A stretch of 24,268 nucleotides of DNA. It comes from Thermoanaerobacterales bacterium. Its GTDB lineage: Bacteria; Actinomycetota; Acidimicrobiia; Acidimicrobiales; JACDCH01. Position 1 is the stretch's first letter. The number at the start of each line of letters is the position of its first letter. The DNA is taken from the NCBI GenBank assembly GCA_017577565.1, contig PKRH01000045.1:1-24268 (forward strand), read 5' to 3'. Made by a program: the position numbers and the translations under genes. This document shows, one piece after another, positions 8,201 to 14,222 of the stretch. The notes under the pieces are model-generated. The model did no database searches. It had not been told where the DNA came from and was given only the letters and a program-made list of their open reading frames with translations.

Positions 8201-8726
8201 GGCCGTCCACGGCGTCCTCCAGACCGTCGACCTGGGGAGCGCGCCCGACGCCGCGATCGACGCCGCCGTGGCCGCCCAGGCCGCCGCCGAGGGCGTCCTG
8301 GGCCACGAGGACCACATCGCTGCGCTGGTGCGGGCCGCGCTGGCGGCGCCCACGGTCGTCGAGGCCGCGGCCAGCCCCCACTGGCGGGAGCTCTACGTCG
8401 GGGTGCCGCTGCCGGGCGGCCGGACGCTGGAGGGCTACGTCGACCTCGTCTACCGCCGGCCCGACGGCCTCGTCGTCGTCGACTACAAGACCGGCCCCAC
8501 CGGGCCCGACGTCGACCTCGATCCCCTCGTGGCCCGCTACCGGCTGCAGGGCGCGTCCTACGCGCTGGCGGTCGGCCAGGCCACCGGCGAACCGGTCGCC
8601 GAGGTGGTGTTCGTCTTCCTCACGCCGGCCGGCCCGGTCGAGCGGCGCCTGCCCGACCTGGCCGCGGCGGTCGACGAGGTCCGGCGCCGCGCCGCCGAGG
8701 GCGACGACACCCTCGTCGTCACGTGA
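5253..8726 (+). CDS. AddA-like UvrD-family helicase with C-terminal PD-(D/E)XK nuclease
   Basis: An SF1A DNA helicase-exonuclease of 1157 residues, close to AddA length, acting on broken DNA ends before RecA loading. All helicase motifs appear intact: Walker A GAGAGKT (32-38, K37), ITFTEKAATEL, TLHSFAQRIL, Walker B IDEFQD (D373, E374), GDPKQSIYRFR (from about 415), LTTNFRT, MTIHAAKGLQFP (H761) and LLYVACTRAQDHL (R835). A Pro/Ala/Gly-rich linker around residues 890-915 leads to a RecB-type nuclease with GRAVHG (H986), GYVDLVYR (D1064) and VVDYKTG (D1077, K1079), then YRLQGASYALA. No iron-sulfur cysteines are seen here. GTG 5253 overlaps the stop of the AddB-like gene and has a strong ribosome site. 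Both subunits thus carry nuclease domains and only this one has a visible motor. A mycobacterial AdnAB-like arrangement is the main alternative. Confidence 0.9.
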   Translation: MTATTAPAPPPDQAARDRIVGELDRTLFVQAGAGAGKTRALVDRIVRLVTTGTAGLDAIAAITFTEKAATELRDRVRRRLEDELDDAVRAGDGGRAARCRTALADLDSAAIGTLHSFAQRILTEHPVEAGLPPRIEVLDEVASAVAFDERWSRFLDRLLDDRSVERALLHATAAGVRVDHLRLVAQAFNDNWDLVEDHAPAVPVDVAPWDHELAALLDEVDALVAMRDHCVDESDRFYDQLGRFEVWARRVRQAPDDVARLALLREEAGRPRRKPNGQKGNWPTCELGELKQRYTDLQAKLDALRDRIAHEAVRRLAVELRRFTLEAAAERRDAGELEFHDLLVLARHVLRDPTHGPAVRRALHRRYRHLLIDEFQDTDPIQVDLAVLIASTDHVEPGAQWHEVATREGHLFFVGDPKQSIYRFRRADISLFLRAAERFGDGGRRVSLTTNFRTGRSIVELVNEVFGTLMVEQRHDGVPSQPAYEPFAAVRGDAPAGPPVALLGVACHEDDPSADEVRRREAADVAAVVRTALEEGWLVDRSNGGPVPDWQPARAGDITILVPTRTSLPALEDALTEAGISYRTESASLVYASRLVRDLLLTLQAIDDPSDELATVSALRSPLFACGDDDLFRFRHELGGRFDHSLPLPAGAPADDPVCAGLAYLHEMHRARRWLAPSELVDRVVRDRRVLELGWADGRPRDLWRRVRFVVDQARAWTDATHGTLRQYLAWVRQQTAEGSRVSEAVLPETDDDAVRIMTIHAAKGLQFPITIVSGLSTQPQRRSAGVEVAWPPGQECVIRVGRAVKTAAFEDWKPIDEQMSHDERVRLLYVACTRAQDHLVLSLHRKARKSEPDAAAKLTIAELLARALADRIEALPAIGAPTDRTDDDGAAATGGAPGDDGTPTPAPGPAAPDPADLPPFEEWRRQRDTAIAAGARPRTLAATALTDDGRPDAVADPGLHKRPRDLDLPAWQKGRYGSAIGRAVHGVLQTVDLGSAPDAAIDAAVAAQAAAEGVLGHEDHIAALVRAALAAPTVVEAAASPHWRELYVGVPLPGGRTLEGYVDLVYRRPDGLVVVDYKTGPTGPDVDLDPLVARYRLQGASYALAVGQATGEPVAEVVFVFLTPAGPVERRLPDLAAAVDEVRRRAAEGDDTLVVT

Positions 8727-8792
8727 CCGCCGCCCGAACGCCCGACCGCCCACCGGCCGTCGAGGCACCACCGGCCGCCCCGGCCGGCGGGC

Positions 8793-8798
8793 TACGGT
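8793..8798 (+). promoter_or_regulatory. Candidate leaderless -10 element for the DinG-type helicase
   Basis: TACGGT lies 8 nt before the GTG at 8807, in the context GCTACGGTCGCCC. A nearly identical block (GCTACGTTCGCTC) precedes the cobB start at the same distance. This supports 8807 as start and a promoter additional to read-through from the helicase-nuclease genes. Confidence 0.4.
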
Positions 8799-8806
8799 CG
8801 CCCGGC

Positions 8807-10825
8807 GTGACCCGCTCCGCCGTCGCCGACGCGCTGGCCCGCGTGGTGGCGGCGCTGCCCGGCGGCGGCGAGGCCCGGCCGGGCCAGGTCCGGATGGCCG
8901 AGGCCGTGGCCGAGGCGGTCGCCTCCGGGCGGCACCTGGTCGTCCGGGCGGGGACCGGCACCGGCAAGACCCTCGGCTACCTCGTCCCCACGATCCTCGC
9001 CGGCAAGCGGGTCGTGGTGGCCACGGCCACCCGGGCGCTGCAGGACCAGCTCGCCACCAAGGACCTGCCCTTCCTCGAGCGCCACCTCGGCCGGCGGTTC
9101 CGGTGGGCGCTGCTGAAGGGCCGGGCCAACTACGTGTGCGTCCAGCGGCTCGCCGAGCTGCAGCCCGCCACCGGCGACGACGGCCCCGACGGCACGCCGG
9201 TGGCGGCGCCCCGGCGCCCGGGACGTGGTCCCCGCCCCGGCGACCAGCTCCGCCTCGACGGCCTCGCCGAGCGAGCCGACGCGGAGGAGCTCGCCGCCAT
9301 CGCCGCGTGGGCGGCGACCACCCGCACCGGCGACCGGTCCGAGCTCGAGGTCGAGCCCGGCGAGGCGACCTGGGCCGCGGTCAGCACCACCTCCCGCGAC
9401 TGCCCCGGCGCGGCCCGGTGCCCGCGGGGCGACCGGTGCTTCGCCGAGGCGGCCCGGGCCCGGGCGGCCGAGGCCGACGTCGTGGTGGTCAACCTCCACC
9501 TCTACGGCCTCGACCTCGCCAGCGGCGGGGCGATCCTCCCCGAGCACGACGTCGTCGTCATCGACGAGGCCCACGTGCTCGAGGACGTCGTCTCGGCCAC
9601 GACCGGCGTCGAGATCGGCGCCGGTCGCTTCACCCACCTGGCCGGCATGCTGCGCGGCCTCCTCGCCGAGGCGGGCGACACCGTCACCGGCGTGGTCGAC
9701 GCCGGCGGCGTGCTCGCCGGCGCGCTCCGCCCCCACCGCGACCAGCGCCTGACCGCCCCGCTGCCGGACGGCCTGGCGGGCGCGCTCGCCGCGGTCCGCC
9801 GCCGGGTCGAGGTGGCGCAGGCAGCGCTGCGCAACATCCCCGACGACGCCGCCGACGACGTCAGCGCCCGGGCGATCCGGGCCCGCCAGGCGGCGACGAG
9901 CCTGCTCGACGACCTCGACGCCGTGGCGGCGCCCACCGACGCCGACGTCCTGTTCGTCACCGGCCCCGACCACGCCCCGGTGCTGCGCCTGGCGCCCCTG
10001 GACGTCACCGGGCTGCTGCGCGAGCGGCTGTGGTCGCAGCGCACGGCGGTGCTCACCAGCGCCACCCTGCCGCCGGGCATCGGCCCCCGCCTGGGCCTCC
10101 CCCAGCGAGCTGACGAGCTGCTGGACGTCGGCAGCCCCTTCGACTACCGCAGCAACGGCCTCATCTACTGCGCGGCCCACCTCCCCCGCCCCACCGACCC
10201 CCGCTGGGCCGACGCGGCGATCGACGAGATCGGCGCGCTCGTCGAGGCCGCGGGCGGCCGGACGCTCGCCCTGTTCACCAGCTACAAGGCCATGCACCGG
10301 GCGGCGGAGGTGCTGCGGGAGCGCCTGCCCCACCCGATCGTCGTGCAGGGCGAGCAGCCCAAGCCCGCCCTCGTCGAGCGGTTCGCCCGCGAGCCGGAGA
10401 CGTGCCTGTTCGCCACCACCAGCTTCTGGCAGGGCATCGACGTGCCGGGACCGTCGCTGTCGCTGGTGACCATCGACCGCCTCCCCTTCCCCCGGCCCGA
10501 CGACCCGCTGCTCCAGGCCCGGCGCGAGCGGGCGGGGCCGGGCGCGTTCCTGGCCATCGACGTCCCCCGGGCCGCGACCATGCTGGCCCAGGGCATCGGC
10601 CGCCTCATCCGCACGGCGACCGACCGGGGCGCGGTGGCCGTGCTCGACCCCCGCCTCGCCACCGCCCGCTACGGGCCGAAGATCGTCGCCACGCTGCCGC
10701 CGATGCGGCGCACCCGCGACCGGGCCGAGATCGAGGCGTTCCTGCGCGAGCTGCTGGGGGCCGCCGGCGCCGCCGACGGCCGCGGTGCGCCCGGGGCGGC
10801 GGGTCGGGCCGTGGCCGGCGCCTGA
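8807..10825 (+). CDS. dinG: DinG/XPD-family ATP-dependent DNA helicase
   Basis: An SF2 5'-to-3' helicase of the DinG/Rad3/XPD group, which unwinds R-loops, forks and damage-linked structures. The 672 residues contain Walker A GTGTGKT (K54), the DEAH box (253-256) and the C-terminal motifs TTSFWQGIDVPG and QGIGRLIRTATDRG. Four cysteines between the first motifs (C111, C199, C205, C211) have the pattern of the XPD/DinG [4Fe-4S] site. The start is uncertain. GTG 8807 fits both a leaderless -10 and the family N-terminus. GTG 8723 overlaps the upstream stop (GTGA) and would add 28 Pro/Ala-rich residues. It follows the AddA-like gene, so end processing and structure unwinding may be expressed together. 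It ends 25 nt from the convergent era stop. No exonuclease domain of the kind fused to some Firmicutes DinG proteins is present. Confidence 0.92.
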   Translation: MTRSAVADALARVVAALPGGGEARPGQVRMAEAVAEAVASGRHLVVRAGTGTGKTLGYLVPTILAGKRVVVATATRALQDQLATKDLPFLERHLGRRFRWALLKGRANYVCVQRLAELQPATGDDGPDGTPVAAPRRPGRGPRPGDQLRLDGLAERADAEELAAIAAWAATTRTGDRSELEVEPGEATWAAVSTTSRDCPGAARCPRGDRCFAEAARARAAEADVVVVNLHLYGLDLASGGAILPEHDVVVIDEAHVLEDVVSATTGVEIGAGRFTHLAGMLRGLLAEAGDTVTGVVDAGGVLAGALRPHRDQRLTAPLPDGLAGALAAVRRRVEVAQAALRNIPDDAADDVSARAIRARQAATSLLDDLDAVAAPTDADVLFVTGPDHAPVLRLAPLDVTGLLRERLWSQRTAVLTSATLPPGIGPRLGLPQRADELLDVGSPFDYRSNGLIYCAAHLPRPTDPRWADAAIDEIGALVEAAGGRTLALFTSYKAMHRAAEVLRERLPHPIVVQGEQPKPALVERFAREPETCLFATTSFWQGIDVPGPSLSLVTIDRLPFPRPDDPLLQARRERAGPGAFLAIDVPRAATMLAQGIGRLIRTATDRGAVAVLDPRLATARYGPKIVATLPPMRRTRDRAEIEAFLRELLGAAGAADGRGAPGAAGRAVAGA

Positions 10826-10828
10826 GCG

Positions 10829-10850
10829 CCGCGCCGGCGGCGGCCCGCGG
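10829..10850. terminator. GC hairpin between converging dinG and era
   Basis: CCGCG at 10829-10833 can pair with CGCGG at 10846-10850 around a 12-nt GC-rich loop, occupying the whole gap between the two stop codons. It has no T tract. A two-way terminator is inferred from position only. Confidence 0.3.
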
Positions 10851-11804
10851 TCAGAAGCCCAGCCGGTCGAGCGCCGCGGGGCGGCGCTGCCAGTCCTTGT
10901 CGACCTTCACGTGGAGGTCGAGGTAGGCGCCGGGCGGCAGCTGCTCCCGCACCCGCATGCCCACCTGCTTGAGGACCGACCCCTTCCTGCCGATGACGAT
11001 GCCCTTCTGCGACTCCCGCTCGACGAGGATCTCGCAGCGGATGTAGGGCCACTCCCACTCCGTCACCCGTGTCGCGATCGAGTGGGGCAGCTCCTCGCGG
11101 GTGACCGCCAGCAGCTGCTCCCGGACCAGCTCGGCCACCCAGAACGCCTCGGGCACGTCGGTGACCATGTCGGGCGGGAAGTACTGCGGGCCCTCGGGCA
11201 TGCGGGACACCAGGTGCTCGACCAGCTCGCCGACGCCCTCGCCGGTCTTGGCCGACACCGGGAAGTACTCCGACAGCTCCAGCTCGGCGGCCGCCGCCAG
11301 CTGGCGGAGCACCTGCTCGGGCTTGACGGCGTCGATCTTGTTGACGACGAGCACGGCGTCCTTCGGCACCCGCTCCGCGACCCACCGATCGCCCCGGCCC
11401 ATCGGCTGGGTGGCGTCGATCATGAACACGACGACGTCGACATCGGGGATGGCCGACTGGGCCGTGACGTTCAGGCGCTCGCCCAGCGGGGTGCGGGGCT
11501 TGTGGATGCCGGGGGTGTCGACGAACACGATCTGCACGTCGGGGCGGGTGAGCACGCCCTGGATGCGGTGGCGGGTGGTCTGCGGTTTGTCGGAGACGAT
11601 CGCCACCTTCCGGCCGAGGATGCGGTTGAGCAGCGTGGACTTGCCGACGTTCGGCCGGCCCACGATCGACACGAACCCCGAGCGGTACGGCTGCCCGCCC
11701 TCGGGCGCGCCATCCCGTGGCGCGTCCTCCGCGGGCGCCTCGCGCTCGGGCGCGTCGGCGTCGTCCGGTGCGTCGCCGGTCTGCAGATCGTCCGCGTCGC
11801 TCAC
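10851..11804 (-). CDS. era: GTPase Era
   Basis: Era is an essential GTPase that binds 16S rRNA and assists assembly of the small ribosomal subunit. The 317 residues include G1 GRPNVGKST (49-57), G3 DTPGIHKPR (from 96), G4 NKID (155-158), G5 SAKTG (184-188) and a C-terminal KH domain with GIVIGRKGSVLKQVG (about 268-282). About 40 extra N-terminal residues, acidic and Ala/Pro-rich, precede the G domain; Era usually starts close to the G1 motif. The start is GTG 11804, chosen because TACCGT lies 7 nt upstream. An internal start nearer the G domain cannot be excluded. It converges with the DinG-type gene and is separated from recO and uppS by the helicase-nuclease block, unlike the frequent era-recO neighbourhood. 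Confidence 0.95.
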   Translation of the reverse strand: MSDADDLQTGDAPDDADAPEREAPAEDAPRDGAPEGGQPYRSGFVSIVGRPNVGKSTLLNRILGRKVAIVSDKPQTTRHRIQGVLTRPDVQIVFVDTPGIHKPRTPLGERLNVTAQSAIPDVDVVVFMIDATQPMGRGDRWVAERVPKDAVLVVNKIDAVKPEQVLRQLAAAAELELSEYFPVSAKTGEGVGELVEHLVSRMPEGPQYFPPDMVTDVPEAFWVAELVREQLLAVTREELPHSIATRVTEWEWPYIRCEILVERESQKGIVIGRKGSVLKQVGMRVREQLPPGAYLDLHVKVDKDWQRRPAALDRLGF

Positions 11805-11811
11805 GACCGCG

Positions 11812-11817
11812 ACGGTA
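11812..11817 (-). promoter_or_regulatory. Candidate leaderless -10 element of era
   Basis: On the minus strand TACCGT is followed by 7 nt and then the GTG of era, so transcription would begin at about the start codon. No obvious -35 box is seen. The gap to the upstream gene's stop is 82 nt, so era probably has its own promoter. Confidence 0.4.
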
Positions 11818-11886
11818 ACCGGGACGGGCGCGGGTGCGTCCCGCCCCGGTCACCGGGCGTGCGGGTCACGCCACCGACCGGTGGCC

Positions 11887-13302
11887 TCAGAGGTCGGCGT
11901 TGGCCAGGTTGAGGAGCGGGTTCTCGCCGCTGAACAGCCCCCACGGCGACTCCCAGCCCTCGATCTGCCAGAGGTGGCCCATCCACATCGGCTTGCCCCA
12001 CGGCATGCCCGTGCGGCCGCCGACCGAGTCGCACAACTCCTCCGGCGTGCTGTCGGGCCCGACGACCAGCCCGCCGACGATGCAGAGCGAGGGGTGCCGG
12101 TGCCACTCGTCGTTCTCGCCGGCGAAGCCCTCGGGCGGCTCGTCGCCGAGGGTGGCGTAGCTGAGGCCGACGAGCTCGGAGGTCGGCTTGTTGCCGTTGT
12201 AGAGCAGCATCTCCGGCGCCGCCGGATCGAAGCCGTCGCGGGTCAGCAGCTCGACGTTCAGGTAGTGGGCGCCGATGCCCGGCACGTAGGGCGTCACCAT
12301 GAAGTAGCCGTCGGCCATGGCGTCGGCGGCCGTCGGGTACTTGGCCGGGACCGTGCCGGCGATCCGCAGCTGCTCCTGCAGGAGGGCGACCTCCTCGGCC
12401 GAGGTGAGGTCCTTCCAGCTCGACTCGCCGTGCACGTGCATGGTGGCCTCGCCCTCCTCCGGCGGGGCCTCGGCGTCGAGGGCGTGGTCGACCGACCAGT
12501 CGACGAACTCGGCGATCCGCCGCTCGCGCTCGTCCTCGGGGAGCTCGGCCAGCAGGTCGGACCGGGCCCGCAGCTGCTCGGCGAGGAACTCCTTGCTGAC
12601 CGCACGGGCGCGCTCGATCTCCTCGTCGGGCAGGTAGCCGGTGAGGGCGGCCAGGCGGCGGGCGTCGAAGTCCTCGTCACCGCCGTTCGTGCCGTGGTCG
12701 TGGCCGTCGGCGGCCGACTCGCCCTCGGCGACGCCCGTGCCGTGGTCGTGGCCGTCGTCGCCGTGGCTGTGCCCGCCGCCCACCGACGGCACGACCGACG
12801 CCGTGACGACCGCGACGACGGCGATCGTCGGCAGGCCGGTGATCGCCAGCGACGGGCGCCGCACCGTGCGGTCGACCAGCCAGCCGAGGGCGACGGCGAC
12901 GGCCGCCGTGGCCGCGACGACCTCGAGGGCGCTGGCCAGCGCGTCGGGGAAGCCGACGGGCTCGGCCGGCTCGTCCGGCAGGCCGGCCGTCCGGGTGAGC
13001 AGCCACAGCGCGGCGACGGCGAGGTTCAGCGCCGCCGTACCCAGCAGCCAGCGCCGCTGCGGCCGCCACCGGAAGCCGAGGGCCGCGGCCCCGAGCAGCT
13101 GGGCCCAGCCGACGACGACGAAGAAGGCGCCGTGCGAGGTCTGGTCGTCGAAGTGGGCCGGGGCGAAGGCGAAGTGGATGACGGCGGCGCCCAGCGTCGC
13201 CACGGCGGCGATGTGGCGGGCGGCGTCGCGAACGGTCGTCGACGGGCGCGCCGGGTCGGCCGCGCCCGGCGCGCTCTCGGACGTCTCGCGGGACGTGTCC
13301 AT
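11887..13302 (-). CDS. Five-helix membrane protein with His-rich linker and conserved C-terminal domain, function unknown
   Basis: A 471-residue protein I cannot name. Five hydrophobic helices are visible at about 30-50 (with H43 and H50 inside or at its edge), 58-78, 85-103, 120-143 and 152-173. A His/Asp/Gly-rich linker at 178-204 follows (HSHGDDGHDHG, then DGHDHG), then about 270 soluble residues. This domain contains KYPTAADAMADGY, PGIGAHYLN, APEMLLYN, WHRHPSLC and MGHLWQ, which resemble an uncharacterised extracytoplasmic domain. H346, H401, H403, C407, C424 and H443 are possible metal ligands. The linker looks like a metal-binding segment of the sort seen in Zn, Ni or Cu handling proteins, so a metal-related role is reasonable but unproven. 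ATG 13302 has a GAGGGGAG site 5 nt upstream. It lies downstream of the Tad operon on the same strand but appears to be a separate unit. Confidence 0.85.
   Translation of the reverse strand: MDTSRETSESAPGAADPARPSTTVRDAARHIAAVATLGAAVIHFAFAPAHFDDQTSHGAFFVVVGWAQLLGAAALGFRWRPQRRWLLGTAALNLAVAALWLLTRTAGLPDEPAEPVGFPDALASALEVVAATAAVAVALGWLVDRTVRRPSLAITGLPTIAVVAVVTASVVPSVGGGHSHGDDGHDHGTGVAEGESAADGHDHGTNGGDEDFDARRLAALTGYLPDEEIERARAVSKEFLAEQLRARSDLLAELPEDERERRIAEFVDWSVDHALDAEAPPEEGEATMHVHGESSWKDLTSAEEVALLQEQLRIAGTVPAKYPTAADAMADGYFMVTPYVPGIGAHYLNVELLTRDGFDPAAPEMLLYNGNKPTSELVGLSYATLGDEPPEGFAGENDEWHRHPSLCIVGGLVVGPDSTPEELCDSVGGRTGMPWGKPMWMGHLWQIEGWESPWGLFSGENPLLNLANADL
12688..12757 (-). repeat. Direct 22-nt repeat encoding the His-rich linker motif
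   Basis: The same 22-nt stretch occurs at 12688-12709 and 12736-12757, starting 48 nt apart and in frame. On the minus strand it encodes the DGHDHGT motif twice. The exact nucleotide identity points to a recent internal duplication or pressure to keep the His motif. Confidence 0.75.
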
Positions 13303-13383
13303 CGTTGCTCCCCTCGTGATCCCCCGTGGGCCGGCTGGACGCCCAGTGGGCGTACGTTACTGCGGGTAAGTGACTGGCGTCAC
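13303..13383 (-). promoter_or_regulatory. Upstream region of the His-rich membrane protein gene, with several small inverted repeats
   Basis: Besides the ribosome site GAGGGGAG (13308-13315, minus strand), this gap holds three inverted repeats: CGCCCA-G-TGGGCG (13340-13352), TTAC-TGCGG-GTAA (13357-13369) and GTGAC-TGGC-GTCAC (13370-13383). TAACGT on the minus strand, between the first two, is a possible -10. The clustering suggests operator sites; the cognate regulator is not visible here. Confidence 0.4.
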
Positions 13384-13419
13384 GGGGTGGCGGGGATCAC
13401 CCGGGCGGAGCCAGCGCGC

Positions 13420-13434
13420 GGGCGGCCGCCGCCC
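13420..13434 (-). terminator. Hairpin directly after the Tad operon
   Basis: On the minus strand GGGCGG-CGG-CCGCCC forms a perfect 6-bp stem with a 3-nt loop beginning 3 nt after the stop of the last Tad gene. No T run follows. It may end the operon before the gene at 11887-13302. Confidence 0.4.
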
Positions 13435-13437
13435 TGG

Positions 13438-13905
13438 TCAGCGCACCCGTTCGATGCGGACCCGGGCGCCGGCTCTGACCTCCTCGAACCCGATCACCCC
13501 ACCGATCGACGGCGGCACGAACCGGGGCGGCACCGCCCTGCCCCGCCCCACGACCACGTCGCCGACGCCGTCGCCGTCCTCGTCGACGACCTCCAGGGTG
13601 ACGACGGTCGAGGGCCGGCGCCCCATCGCACCCAGCGACGCCTCGGCGTCCGCCGCGATCCGCTCGAGGCTCGCGGGGTCGGTCCCGCCGCCGGCCGCCG
13701 CCCGGGCCGCGGCGTCGTGCACCGTGGCCCGCAGCACCGTCGTGGCGTAGAGCCCGAGCACGACCTGCAGCGCGCCGTAGAGGAAGAGCAGGAAGACGAG
13801 GAAGCCGATCGACGTCCCGACCACCCCGACGCCACGATCGCCGCCGCACCCGCCCCGGGCCCACCGCCGGCCCCGAGGCCCGGCCGGGCGCCGGCGCCCC
13901 CTCAG
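13438..13905 (-). CDS. TadE-like pseudopilin, apparent CTG start
   Basis: A protein of about 155 residues with an Arg/Gly-rich N-terminus, GGDRGVGVV before a single hydrophobic helix (about 29-50, TSIGFLVFLLFLYGALQVVL), then ATTVLRATVHDAAARAAA and a small soluble domain. This layout matches TadE/TadG-type minor pilins, whose N-terminus is cut by a prepilin peptidase. The soluble part has a VDEDGDGVGD loop that fits a DxDxDG calcium-binding pattern. In frame I find no ATG or GTG between the upstream stop and the helix. The first is GTG 13824, which would remove the charged leader. CTG 13905 overlaps the upstream stop (CTGA), like the GTGA and ATGA overlaps elsewhere in this operon, and GAGG lies about 9 nt before it. 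The start is therefore a proposal; a GTG within the upstream gene is also possible. Confidence 0.65.
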   Translation of the reverse strand: MRGRRRPAGPRGRRWARGGCGGDRGVGVVGTSIGFLVFLLFLYGALQVVLGLYATTVLRATVHDAAARAAAGGGTDPASLERIAADAEASLGAMGRRPSTVVTLEVVDEDGDGVGDVVVGRGRAVPPRFVPPSIGGVIGFEEVRAGARVRIERVR

Positions 13906-14156
13906 CTGCCGACCTCGCTGATCTTCTCGCGGGTGTCGGTCTCGATGTCCGTCCACATGCCCCGGAAGCTGACCCACATCAGCGCGCCGATCGCCGCCAT
14001 GATCAGCACGACGATCGCCGCCGAGACGACGCCCTCGCCCCGGTCGTCGGCCCGAAGCCGCCGCCGTCCCCTCCGGACGGCCCGCCGGGCCCCGGCCCAC
14101 CGGGCCGAGGCGGCGGCGCGCACCCGCCCCCGGTCGCCTGCCACTGGTCGGTCCAC
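13902..14156 (-). CDS. Small pilin-like / TadE-like protein of the Tad system
   Basis: An 84-residue protein with a long basic N-terminus (about 39 residues), then DDRGEGVVSAAIVVLIMAAIG and a short charged tail ending in KISEVGS. The Gly-Glu junction directly before a hydrophobic helix resembles a class III prepilin cleavage site, so the mature product would be about 43 residues, mostly helix. That size is close to Flp-type major pilins, but the tail lacks features that would make the assignment certain; a truncated TadE-like protein is the alternative. A full AGGAGG lies 6 nt before GTG 14156, the best ribosome site in this operon, which fits a product needed in large amounts. It sits between the TadC-like gene and the second TadE-like gene. 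Confidence 0.7.
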   Translation of the reverse strand: MDRPVAGDRGRVRAAASARWAGARRAVRRGRRRLRADDRGEGVVSAAIVVLIMAAIGALMWVSFRGMWTDIETDTREKISEVGS

Positions 14157-14162
14157 TCTCTG

Positions 14163-14188
14163 CCTCCTGTCGGCTGTCGGATGTCGGT
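14163..14188 (-). promoter_or_regulatory. Strong ribosome site preceded by three tandem heptamers
   Basis: On the minus strand AGGAGG (14163-14168) lies 6 nt before the pilin-like GTG and fixes its start. Immediately upstream, three tandem heptamers of TGTCGGN (plus-strand reading: 14168-14174, 14175-14181, 14182-14188) differ only at the seventh base. They may be chance or an mRNA leader element that tunes translation. Confidence 0.55.
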
Positions 14189-14222
14189 CGGAGCGTCGTG
14201 CCGGCCGCCCGGGCGGGCGGGC

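Noticed and set aside
5211..8771. 1186-residue minus-strand ORF
   Set aside because: Antisense shadow of the UvrD-type helicase gene, whose motifs are all on the plus strand.
12688..12757. Direct 22-nt repeats as a CRISPR or regulatory repeat
   Set aside because: They lie in frame inside a gene and encode a repeated His motif; only two copies exist.
13397..13864. 155-residue minus-strand ORF with a GTG start next to the pilin-like gene
   Set aside because: It has a normal start but its frame gives an Arg/Gly-rich product, while the neighbouring frame gives a clear TadE-like helix and domain.
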